A DNA stretch of 64,000 nt from an uncultured Oscillospiraceae bacterium (lineage in GTDB: Bacteria; Bacillota; Clostridia; Oscillospirales; Oscillospiraceae): the NCBI GenBank assembly GCA_900759385.1, contig CAAEUZ010000111.1, positions 17,911 through 81,910 of the forward strand, given 5' to 3'. Made by a program: the position numbers and the translations under genes. Position 1 is the first letter of the stretch; each line of letters begins with the position of its first letter. Below, in pieces: positions 57,141 through 64,000 of the stretch. Below the pieces are notes generated by a model that made no database searches, was not told where the DNA came from, and saw nothing but the letters and a program-made list of their open reading frames with translations.

Positions 57141-57736
57141 CCTGAAATATACTCCCAGCCGTAGGTGAACGGCCGGCTGTGCATTGCGCAGAGTATGTCA
57201 AGCGCCTCTTCGTCAGGGATGTCCACGTCGTAGTAACAGCCCATGAGGAACCCGACCATCGCGCTGGCGCAGTACCAGCATATAAGGCGGTATTTGCCGT
57301 CGTCGGCGACCTTGATATTACACTGCTGCTCCGTACTGATAAGCAGAGTTTCCCTGAGCACATCCAGCAGCTTGCGGAAAAAGATGTTGCTGTGGTCTCC
57401 GGCGAGTATAGGCTTCAGGCTGTCCTTGGCTGAAAGGGCGGCCGCGCCCATAAGCCTGGTTATGCGCAGGGCGAACTGCTCAAAGCTCTCGCCCGGGAGC
57501 GGCTCACTCGGCAGGAAGGCCTGCTTAATCCTGTCTATAAGCTCGTCCATCAGCGCGTCGTACAGCGCCTCCTTATATGGGTAGTGCAGGTAGAAGGTGT
57601 TCCGGCTGCACTTTGCCCCGGCACATATCTCCGTGACGCTTATCTCCTCGAGAGGCTTCTTTTCCAGAAGTGTCAGGAAACTGTCAGTTATGTTCTGCCT
57701 GGTCTTAATGATCCTCAGGTCGTTTTCGTTCTTCAT
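57137..57736 (-). CDS. TetR-family transcriptional regulator
   Basis: 199 residues from ATG 57736 behind GGAGG. N-terminal TetR helix-turn-helix (ITDSFLTLLEKKPLEEISVTEICAGAKCSRNTFYLHYPYKEALYDALMDEL), helical C-terminal ligand domain of the TetR_C_33-like kind found in Clostridia. It is divergent from the unknown protein and the FMN reductase; both divergent promoters carry the same motif, so it probably represses both until a ligand binds. Confidence 0.9.
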   Translation of the reverse strand: MKNENDLRIIKTRQNITDSFLTLLEKKPLEEISVTEICAGAKCSRNTFYLHYPYKEALYDALMDELIDRIKQAFLPSEPLPGESFEQFALRITRLMGAAALSAKDSLKPILAGDHSNIFFRKLLDVLRETLLISTEQQCNIKVADDGKYRLICWYCASAMVGFLMGCYYDVDIPDEEALDILCAMHSRPFTYGWEYISG

Positions 57737-57752
57737 ACCTGCCTCCGTGTAA

Positions 57753-57868
57753 AATATAGGACAAATGTACTGCATGTGACAACTATTTATCAAAAGAACT
57801 TTGACTGTAAATTGACAAACTGCATGTGCAAGATTATGATACAACCGTAAGTTATAGTACATCTGTAC
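57753..57868. promoter_or_regulatory. Divergent tetR/reductase promoters with ACTGCATGTG sites
   Basis: Plus strand: TTGACA (57812-57817), 17 bp, TATGAT (57835-57840). Minus strand: TTGTCA (57782-57777), 18 bp, TATATT (57758-57753). The 10-mer ACTGCATGTG occurs twice, at 57769-57778 and 57819-57828, once inside each promoter spacer. A further dyad GTACA-TC-TGTAC lies at 57857-57868 in the leader. Confidence 0.75.
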
Positions 57869-57934
57869 AGCAAATTTGTCAAGCAGACCGCGATTCAGCG
57901 GCTGAAAATATTTTAGAAAAGGTAGGTAAAAATC

Positions 57935-58627
57935 ATGGGTAAAGTCACTACTCTCACTCCGGAAGAAATTGCTGAGCTCGAGAAAGCCCCGAGCGAAGTT
58001 ATCCGCGAGAAGATTGCCGCCACCGGCAGCAAGGAAGCTGTCGAGGCTTTTGACCAGTACGTCGGACTGTTCAACGGCGTACACGACGGCTATCTCATGC
58101 AGGCCAACGCCGCCGAGAGCGCCCTCTACAAAGAGATCGGCCCGGAGAAGTACCTCGAGTACATGCACGACTATTTTTACAACGCCAACGCGCCCATGAT
58201 GGAGGGCTTCTGGGATAAGCCGTTCAAAGAGCGTGCCATTGCCGCCATCAACGCCCCGCGCATGTTCCACGACTGCCGCATGAAAATACTCGGCGAGGAC
58301 GACGAGAAGCTCTGGTTCGTCATGGACCCCTGTGGCGCGGGTACCAAGCTGTGGAATATGGGACTATGTAAGGAAGGCCTCGGCCTGTGCGACAAGCCGA
58401 GCAAGATAACTGCCGGAGGCAAGAACTTCCCTGTGTACTGCACCCACGCGCCGATTGCAGAGATAGTCTGCGGCGAGCTCGGCGTTCCCTACCAGTATCA
58501 GCAGGAGTACCCCGAGCAGGTCGGCCCCTGCTCCTGCGTGTTCTACGTCTACAAGGATCCGAAGGACATCCCCGACAGCTATTTCGAGCGCGTCGGAGTG
58601 CCTCGTCCCGAAATCTGCAAGAAGTAA
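57935..58627 (+). CDS. Conserved protein of unknown function with cysteine motifs
   Basis: 230 residues, RBS AAAAGGTAGG. The first 90 residues look helical and acidic. From about residue 90 come motifs that look catalytic or metal-binding: MFHDCRMKILGEDDEKLWFVMDPCGAGTKLW, then GLGLCDKPSK, VYCTHAPIAEIVCGELGVPY and VGPCSCVFYVY. Spread cysteines and the DPCGxG turn resemble a loosely related group of hydrolase-like hypothetical proteins, but I do not recognise the family with confidence. It lies 12 nt before the FMN reductase gene under one TetR-controlled promoter, so it probably acts on the same compound. Confidence 0.75.
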   Translation: MGKVTTLTPEEIAELEKAPSEVIREKIAATGSKEAVEAFDQYVGLFNGVHDGYLMQANAAESALYKEIGPEKYLEYMHDYFYNANAPMMEGFWDKPFKERAIAAINAPRMFHDCRMKILGEDDEKLWFVMDPCGAGTKLWNMGLCKEGLGLCDKPSKITAGGKNFPVYCTHAPIAEIVCGELGVPYQYQQEYPEQVGPCSCVFYVYKDPKDIPDSYFERVGVPRPEICKK

Positions 58628-58639
58628 GGAGGCTGAATC

Positions 58640-60643
58640 ATGGCACTCAAGTATCCCGAGCTGTTTAAGCCCCTGAAAATTGGCGGCGTCACCATAAAGA
58701 ACCGCGTAGTCATGACCCCCATGCACCTCGGCGGACGTATGGACTCCACCGGCAACATGACCGAGGAGGTCATCGACTACTACGAGGCCCGCGCCAAGGG
58801 CGGCTTCGGCCTCATAATCACCGGCGGCTACGCCAGCGCCGGCGGCGCGGAAGTCACGACCACCGCTCTCAACGCTATGGACAACCCTGCGGCCTTCAAC
58901 TCCACCATCAGCAAGGCCACCGAGAAGGTCAACGCCTACGGCACCAAGTTCTTTGTCGAGGTCGGCGCCCCCTTCGGCCGCGTCGCCTTCCTGGAGACCC
59001 TCGCGCCTGTGATGAACTGCCACCCCGTCGCGCCCTCCGCCGTGCCCAGCCGCTGGGACCCCAGCGTCATGTGCCGCGCCCTCACCACCGAGGAGTGCTA
59101 CGGCCTGATAAACGCGCAGCTTGACTCCGCCTCCGCCGCGGTCAACGCGGGCGCGGACGGCATCTGCGTCGGCGGCCCCTACGGCGGCTACTTCACCGAC
59201 CAGTTCGCCACCCCGCTCTTCAACCAGCGCGACGACGAGTTCGGCTTTGCCCAGGGCGGCCAGTTCCGCATCGCCACCGACGTCATCAAGGGCCTCAAGG
59301 AGCGCTATGGCAAGGATTACCCCGTAATAGTCCGCCTGTGCGTGCGCCACATGATGAAGGACATCGGCGTTGCCCCGCTGCCCGGCGAGGAGTTCAAGGA
59401 AGTCGGCCGTGACGTCGACGTCAGCATCGAGCTGGCCAAGGCGCTCGAGGCCGCCGGAGCCGACGCGCTGCTGCTCGCGAGCGGCAGCTACGACAGCTTC
59501 TACTGGCTCTACCCGCCCACGTACCAGAAGGAAGGTCTCTGGCTCGAGGACGCCAAGAAGATAAAGGAAGCTGTCAACATCCCCGTTATCTGCCCGGGCA
59601 AGATCCTTGTCCCCGAAATGGCCGAGAAGGCCATCGAGGAGGGCTACACTGACGCCGTGGCGCTCGGCAAAGCCTGTCTCGCCGACGCGGAGTGGGCCAA
59701 TAAGGCCAAGCGCGGCGATGACGAGGACATCCGTCCCTGCATCGGCTGCCAGAACGGCTGCATGGCGCGCGTCTTCAACGGCGGGCTGGTAACCTGCGCC
59801 GTCAACCCCGCGCTGTTCTACGAAAAGAGTGACCCCGTTACCCCTGCTGCCGTCAAAAAGCACGTCGTAGTCATAGGCGGCGGCGTCGGCGGCTGCGAGG
59901 CGGCGATAATCGCCGCTCAGCGCGGCCATGAGGTTGACCTCTACGAAAAGGCCGACAAGCTCGGCGGCCTCTTCAATCTCGCCGCGGTGCCGGAGTTCAA
60001 GACCGGCGACCACCGTCTCCTTGCGTGGTATGCGCGTGAGGTGCGCAAGGCCGGCGTCAGAGTCCACCTGAACACCACAGTCACCACCGCAGACGTCGAA
60101 AAGATGGGCGCGGATGCCATCATCGTCGCCACCGGCGCGAATCCCAAGAGCTTCTCCATTGCCGGCTGCGAGACCGTTACGGCCTCCGACGTGCTCGCCG
60201 GGCGCGATGTGGGCAAGAGCTGCGTCATAGTCGGCGGCGGCCTGGTCGGCTGTGAGACCGCCGTGTGGCTGGCACGCAAGGGCGTGAAGGTCACTCTGGT
60301 AGAGGCTCTGCCCATGCTCATGAGCGCGGGCACGCCCGTACCCACGCCGAACTTCCTGATGATGCTCGACATGCTGCCGGGCGCAGGCGTCGATGTCTAC
60401 ACCGGCTCGAAGTTCGCCTCCTGGGCAGATGGCAAGGCCGTCATCGTCGACGCGGAGGGCAAAGAGCACAGCGTCGAGGCCGAGACTGTAGTCCAGGCCG
60501 TGGGCTTCACCCCCAACGATGCGCTCTACAACGAGCTTGAGCAGAGTGTCACCGTCCCCGTGTGGAACATTGGCGACAGCAAAGAGCCTGCCAACGTCAT
60601 GGAATCCGTCCGCGCCGCCTGGTTCGTGGCGAAGAACATATAA
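58640..60643 (+). CDS. NADH:flavin oxidoreductase / 2,4-dienoyl-CoA reductase-type enoate reductase
   Basis: 667 residues behind AAGGAGG. Three domains: FMN TIM barrel (1-350), [4Fe-4S] site (Cys367, 370, 374, 386 in PCIGCQNGC and TC), and FAD/NAD domain (VVVIGGGVGGCEAA at about 410, CVIVGGGLVGCETA at about 530). Relatives are dienoyl-CoA reductase, 2-enoate reductase and bile-acid BaiCD/BaiH. The usual H-x-x-H-G-Y of the barrel reads VGGPYGGYFTDQF, so the FMN-side histidines are replaced while the Tyr (184) stays. It should reduce an activated C=C bond with NADH. Confidence 0.92.
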   Translation: MALKYPELFKPLKIGGVTIKNRVVMTPMHLGGRMDSTGNMTEEVIDYYEARAKGGFGLIITGGYASAGGAEVTTTALNAMDNPAAFNSTISKATEKVNAYGTKFFVEVGAPFGRVAFLETLAPVMNCHPVAPSAVPSRWDPSVMCRALTTEECYGLINAQLDSASAAVNAGADGICVGGPYGGYFTDQFATPLFNQRDDEFGFAQGGQFRIATDVIKGLKERYGKDYPVIVRLCVRHMMKDIGVAPLPGEEFKEVGRDVDVSIELAKALEAAGADALLLASGSYDSFYWLYPPTYQKEGLWLEDAKKIKEAVNIPVICPGKILVPEMAEKAIEEGYTDAVALGKACLADAEWANKAKRGDDEDIRPCIGCQNGCMARVFNGGLVTCAVNPALFYEKSDPVTPAAVKKHVVVIGGGVGGCEAAIIAAQRGHEVDLYEKADKLGGLFNLAAVPEFKTGDHRLLAWYAREVRKAGVRVHLNTTVTTADVEKMGADAIIVATGANPKSFSIAGCETVTASDVLAGRDVGKSCVIVGGGLVGCETAVWLARKGVKVTLVEALPMLMSAGTPVPTPNFLMMLDMLPGAGVDVYTGSKFASWADGKAVIVDAEGKEHSVEAETVVQAVGFTPNDALYNELEQSVTVPVWNIGDSKEPANVMESVRAAWFVAKNI

Positions 60644-60657
60644 AATACAAGAGTTTG

Positions 60658-60954
60658 AAAACAGCGCCGCGAATGCATTGCGGTGAGAAAGGTGTACAGC
60701 TGCTGTACCGCAACAAGGTCACAGGATGGGATGGCAAGGAGCTGTCCATTGAGAACGTGGATACCGGCGAGAGGCAATCTCTCGGCGCCGACGTACTGGT
60801 GCTGTCCACCGGCATTCGTCCCAACGCCGGGCTGTATGATGAGCTTATCAGCCTCGGCCAGCCCAACGTGTACAAAGTCGGCGACGCCAATTTCACTGCC
60901 AAAATTGTAAAGGCAGTGCAGGCTGGCAGCAAGTTTGCCAAGGCGCTGAAATAA
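60658..60954 (+). pseudogene. C-terminal fragment of a second flavin oxidoreductase
   Basis: Directly after the intact gene, the frame KGVQLLYRNKVTGWDGKELSIENVDTG...LGADVLVLSTGIRPNAGLYDEL...YKVGDANFTAKIVKAVQAGSKFAKAL matches the end of the FAD/NAD domain of the same enzyme family, but differs in sequence from the neighbour. The ATG at 60673 has no ribosome binding site. It is probably what is left of a tandem paralog after deletion. Confidence 0.75.
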
Positions 60955-60969
60955 TTGATATCATACGGC

Positions 60970-61008
60970 AAAAGGGAAGGTGCCCGGGGCGCCTTCCCTT
61001 TTCTTTTG
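60970..61008 (+). terminator. Terminator after the flavin oxidoreductase genes
   Basis: Stem AAAAGGGAAGG with its partner CCTTCCCTTTT and inner GC pairs, followed by TTTTCTTTT. Confidence 0.8.
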
Positions 61009-61338
61009 CCTGCCGTCACAGGGGCTGAAGCCCCGGGCTGTGGTTCGTCCCGCACGCCGTGCCGGCGGCGTCACCGCCGCCTCTCTGTGCGCAGCGGCGA
61101 TAAGCTCGGCAAGTCCATGACAGCCGCCCGGGCCATGTCCGGATAATGCAGGCGGCTGGTGAAGCAGCACGTCCTGATGTGCTGGACGGAGGAAGCACGC
61201 AAGCTTGTCACGGCGCCCGGGGCGCCTGCGCTCTGCTGTCATATTGTACAATCATTCTAAAACCCGTCGCAATCCAGACCTGCGCAGGCGCCCCGGGCAG
61301 GGCGCTTTTTTCATGCCCGGGACAGAGGGGGACGTGCA
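61009..61338. other. GC-rich stretch with a 17-bp inverted repeat
   Basis: No convincing gene. GCCCGGGGCGCCTGCGC (61215-61231) is perfectly repeated in reverse at 61282-61298, with 50 nt between; AGGGCGCTTTTTT follows, so it may be a long terminator-like hairpin or a structured RNA. The loop holds an AT-rich segment (CATATTGTACAATCATT). Confidence 0.5.
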
Positions 61339-61464
61339 ATGGAAGAGCTCAACGGTGAGCTGCCGGTCGGACTGGCGCGCTGCGCCATATGCCAGGCAGG
61401 CGCCTGTCCTTTTGCCGGGAGAAGCGGGTTTAAATGTCACAATTTTTCGATAATTAATATTTAA
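61339..61464 (+). CDS. Small cysteine-rich ORF (41 residues)
   Basis: ATG 61339 has GAGGGGG 8 nt upstream. The product contains RCAICQAGACPFAGRSGFKC, a C-x2-C-x4-C-x9-C arrangement that could hold zinc or an Fe-S cluster. No family is recognised. It stands alone between a hairpin and the alcohol dehydrogenase promoter. It may be a true microprotein or chance. Confidence 0.35.
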   Translation: MEELNGELPVGLARCAICQAGACPFAGRSGFKCHNFSIINI

Positions 61465-61570
61465 ACCCTATGTTTGCTAATTAACAAGCCAGGGGCTAAG
61501 ATAAATACACAGAAGACACCGCCTGAAGCGGACAGATCTTGTGCAAGAAATGATAAAGGAGAGGCAGAAC

Positions 61571-62722
61571 ATGAATAGCTTTCGTTTCAACGTTCAGACA
61601 GCGATGTATTTTGGCCGCAATACGGTCAGGGAGCACGCTTCCTTTTTCAAGGCTTACGGCAGCCGCGCAGTGATATTCACCACCGTATTTCCCGAGGGGC
61701 ACCCCAACCAGGGGCTCGTGGATTTGGAGGACGTCTTCAAAGCGGAGGGGATTGAGTACCTTGTGCTTGACGAAGTGGAGGTCGATCCCCCTGTTGACAC
61801 TGTGGTCAAGCTCTCCAGGCGGGCCGCGGAGTTCAAGGCGGACTTCTTTGTGGCCGTGGGCGGCGGCTCGTCCATCGACACGTCCAAGGCGGTCGCCGTG
61901 CTGCTCGACCACCCCGAGGAGAGCGACCCCTACAAGGTCTTCTACACCCCGGTTGACCCCGCGCTGAACATCCGCTCTCAGTGCTCCATGCCCATCTTCG
62001 GCATACCCACTACCGCCGGCACCGGCGCCGAGGTCTCGCCCTTCGCCGTGCTGACCCGCGCGGACATACACACCAAGCTGGCTATGTTCCCCTATGTGTA
62101 CTGCACCGCGGCCTTCCTCGACCCGCGCTATATAGAGACCGCACCCGCCTCCATACTGCACACCGGCGTGTTCGACGCGCTGGCTCACGGCGTGGAGTCC
62201 TACCTGCACAACAGCCACAACGTATTGAACCGCCAGTTCGCTGAAAAGGGCTTTGAGCTCTTCAGGAGCTTCAAGGACAGGCTGCGTGACGGCGGGCTGA
62301 CCGCAGAGGACTATGACGCCATCACGCTGCACTCCTATCTGCAGGGACTGGCCTTCTCCAGCACGGACTCCTGCACCACCATCCCGCACGGAATGGGCTA
62401 TCCGCTCAGCCATATCAAGCATGTAAACCACGGCAACTCCTGCGCTATCTTCCTGGCCGAGTACGTCCGCGGCTTCAAGGATCAGAGCCTGGTGCAGCCC
62501 ATAGTTGAGATGTGCGGCTTTAAGAATTCCGATGAGTTCGCCGAGTACTGCCAGAGCATCATTGAGACGCACGTCAATATAGAGGTGACCGACGCCGAGC
62601 TGCAGCAGTGGACCGACGACTTCATGAAGACCGGCCGCACCGCCTCCAACCCGGAGCCGCTGACCCATGACGACATCCTGGAGCTCTACCGCCGCGCGCT
62701 GAAGAAATACATCACGGTCTGA
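61571..62722 (+). CDS. Iron-dependent alcohol dehydrogenase
   Basis: 383 residues from ATG 61571 behind AAAGGAGAGG. NAD(P)-binding GGGSSIDTSKAVAVLL; iron ligands in GVFDALAHGVESYL (Asp, His), TTIPHGMGYPLSH (His) and KHVNHGNSCAIFL (His). Class III alcohol dehydrogenase, different in sequence from the one at 45765. Probably co-transcribed with the MFS carrier 40 nt downstream. Confidence 0.92.
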   Translation: MNSFRFNVQTAMYFGRNTVREHASFFKAYGSRAVIFTTVFPEGHPNQGLVDLEDVFKAEGIEYLVLDEVEVDPPVDTVVKLSRRAAEFKADFFVAVGGGSSIDTSKAVAVLLDHPEESDPYKVFYTPVDPALNIRSQCSMPIFGIPTTAGTGAEVSPFAVLTRADIHTKLAMFPYVYCTAAFLDPRYIETAPASILHTGVFDALAHGVESYLHNSHNVLNRQFAEKGFELFRSFKDRLRDGGLTAEDYDAITLHSYLQGLAFSSTDSCTTIPHGMGYPLSHIKHVNHGNSCAIFLAEYVRGFKDQSLVQPIVEMCGFKNSDEFAEYCQSIIETHVNIEVTDAELQQWTDDFMKTGRTASNPEPLTHDDILELYRRALKKYITV

Positions 62723-62762
62723 CGTTATCCGCGCAGAATACAGAGATAAGGAGAGGCGAAAA

Positions 62763-63992
62763 GTGAGTAAAAAGCAGAAATCGGTCATGCTGGCCATAAA
62801 TATCTATGTGCTGGTATTCCTCATGACCTTTATAACCAGGGTCGTTACCGCATACATAGGCATTGACTATCCGGAAATATCCTCGGTTGAGATAAGCAAC
62901 CTTGTCACGTTCCCAAGCTTTTTTGGCATGGCTGCAGCCCTCGTTATCGGCCCGCTGTCCCTGAAGTTCGGACAGGTGAAGCTGGCCAACATGTCCATCC
63001 TGTTCATGGTGCTGCACTGCGTGGTCTATTACCTTGTCGGCATGTTCCACGCCCCGTTCTGGATGCTTCACTTCGGCAGCTTCTTCGGCGGCGTTGCGAT
63101 AGGCTCATACATACCGCTGCTCAACAGCATTATCAGCAAGCACTTCCCCGCGGACAGGCGCGCGAACTGCATCGCGCAGTACAACGTGTTCATCAATATC
63201 GGCGGCGTCGTGATCACCTATGCTGCCGGCTGGCTGGCCGCTCCCAACGACGGCGCGCAGTGGTACAATGCATACCTTCTGGGTATTGCAGCCATCATAG
63301 GACTCGTTGTGTTCGTGGTGCTTACGCGCAAGCTGGATCTTGACACTCCGTCCATCGCGGAGGCGTCGGCTGCTGCAAGCGGCCCGAAGGCGAAAATCAG
63401 CGACATACCCGGCAAGGTGTTCGCCTGGATTATCCTCATGGGCGTTGTGCACGGACTCTTTTACGTCACCCAGAACGCCTTCAACGTAAACGCTTCGCCG
63501 TACATTATAACCGAGTATCAGCTCGGCACCTCCGTGGAGGCCGGCACTGCCACTTCGCTTGTGCGTTTCGCACTTATACCCTTCACGGCGCTGTATCCGG
63601 TGTTTAAAAAGATACTCAAGGACTGGATGATACCCGTCGGCTATCTGTGCATGGCAATCGGCCTTGCAATAATGATGGTGTCCAAGTCGTTGGTGGGAGC
63701 CTATGCCTGCGCTGTGTTCTGCGGACTGTCCACGGCTCTGGTTCACTCCGAGTTCTACGCCAAGGCCTCGCGCTATGTCCCGGTGGCTCTGGTAGCCGTC
63801 GCCACAAGCGTGGTTTCCTTCCTGGTAAACGTCGGTACGGGATTCTCGTCCTACATACTTGAGTTCTTCAGCAACATGCTCGGAGGTGGCATGGAGAACA
63901 ACTTCCTCGCCGGTATAATCATTTCCGTTGTCATCGCTGTTGCCGCTCTGTTCATGTACGTTATCAAGAAGCCTGTACAGCAGGTGGACTAA
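62763..63992 (+). CDS. MFS transporter
   Basis: 409 residues from GTG 62763 behind AAGGAGAGG. Twelve membrane helices in two halves, with the cytoplasmic loop RKLDLDTPSIAEASAAASGPKAK between helices 6 and 7. It resembles major-facilitator carriers of organic anions next to reductive catabolic genes in gut Clostridia (BaiG-like setting), but substrate cannot be told. The gene ends 8 nt before the window edge. Confidence 0.88.
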   Translation: MSKKQKSVMLAINIYVLVFLMTFITRVVTAYIGIDYPEISSVEISNLVTFPSFFGMAAALVIGPLSLKFGQVKLANMSILFMVLHCVVYYLVGMFHAPFWMLHFGSFFGGVAIGSYIPLLNSIISKHFPADRRANCIAQYNVFINIGGVVITYAAGWLAAPNDGAQWYNAYLLGIAAIIGLVVFVVLTRKLDLDTPSIAEASAAASGPKAKISDIPGKVFAWIILMGVVHGLFYVTQNAFNVNASPYIITEYQLGTSVEAGTATSLVRFALIPFTALYPVFKKILKDWMIPVGYLCMAIGLAIMMVSKSLVGAYACAVFCGLSTALVHSEFYAKASRYVPVALVAVATSVVSFLVNVGTGFSSYILEFFSNMLGGGMENNFLAGIIISVVIAVAALFMYVIKKPVQQVD

Positions 63993-64000
63993 AGCAAAGC

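Noticed and set aside
58364..60469. About 700-codon open frame on the minus strand
   Set aside because: Antisense to the flavin oxidoreductase, rich in Gly/Ala/Val/Asp/His, no ribosome binding site or domain.
57935..63992. Assignment as a bile-acid (bai) operon
   Set aside because: Only the reductase family and the MFS setting fit; no BaiB, BaiE, BaiA or BaiF order is present at this locus.
1..64000. tRNA, rRNA, CRISPR, phage or transposase genes
   Set aside because: No T-loop or rRNA-like sequence, regularly spaced repeats, or integrase/transposase motifs were seen. A covariance-model scan was not possible, so small RNAs may be missed.

Overview
The window is GC-rich bacterial chromosome with dense genes, strong AGGAGG ribosome binding sites, many lipoproteins with LSGC/LAAC-type lipoboxes and no outer-membrane genes. 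The Rrf2-IscS-IscU set, Etf-linked acyl-CoA enzymes, exported flavodoxins and FMN/Fe-S enoate-reductase-type enzymes point to an anaerobic Bacillota (Clostridia), most like high-GC gut Oscillospirales. That placement is inference. No rRNA, tRNA, CRISPR array, phage or transposase was seen.

Layout. 0-12.3 kb: end of a Crp/Fnr regulator, a divergent adenosylhomocysteinase-like protein, the iscS-iscU-rrf2 iron-sulfur operon behind a strong palindromic operator, class I ribonucleotide reductase nrdAB behind tandem NrdR-type boxes, a patatin, a lipoprotein, an acetyltransferase, and an ABC exporter divergent from a MerR regulator. 12.3-25.9 kb: a LysR-controlled catabolic island. It holds EtfBA, a crotonase-fold enzyme, an acyl-CoA dehydrogenase, a type III CoA-transferase, two paralogous SLC13 anion carriers and a nitronate-monooxygenase-type flavoprotein. 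A second unit behind a terminator has a GlcD/LctD-like dehydrogenase with its own EtfBA. 26-34.8 kb: envelope and lipid genes (phospholipase C-like, PAP2, GT2-GtrA, phosphodiester glycosidase with an in-frame TAG), a two-component system whose response regulator is frameshifted in a G7 run, and two alpha/beta hydrolases.

34.9-47.7 kb: mostly minus-strand redox genes: aldo/keto reductases, DUF362, flavin reductase-like, RibD-like, CMD, a MATE pump, Fe-dependent alcohol dehydrogenases, a ferredoxin-flavodoxin fusion and three flavodoxin domains carried outside the membrane. 47.9-51.8 kb: a thiol/electron-transfer locus (DUF6132, CcdA, TlpA-like, thioredoxin, rhodanese, ferredoxin, Fe-S membrane protein). 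Its three promoters each carry the same 13-bp palindrome (GTGAY-N3-RTCAC) centred about 40-41 bp upstream of the predicted start, next to a Crp/Fnr gene. This is the clearest new regulatory unit in the window.

51.9-64 kb: relics of a MarR-ABC exporter locus, a complete siderophore-type ABC importer in YclNOPQ order behind a DtxR-like palindrome, a TetR regulator divergent from an unrecognised cysteine-containing protein and a three-domain FMN/Fe-S/FAD reductase, then an Fe-alcohol dehydrogenase and an MFS carrier. Several loci (40.1, 42.9-43.2, 51.9-52.9 and 60.7 kb) look like genes collapsed by large deletions, which suggests recent genome pruning.
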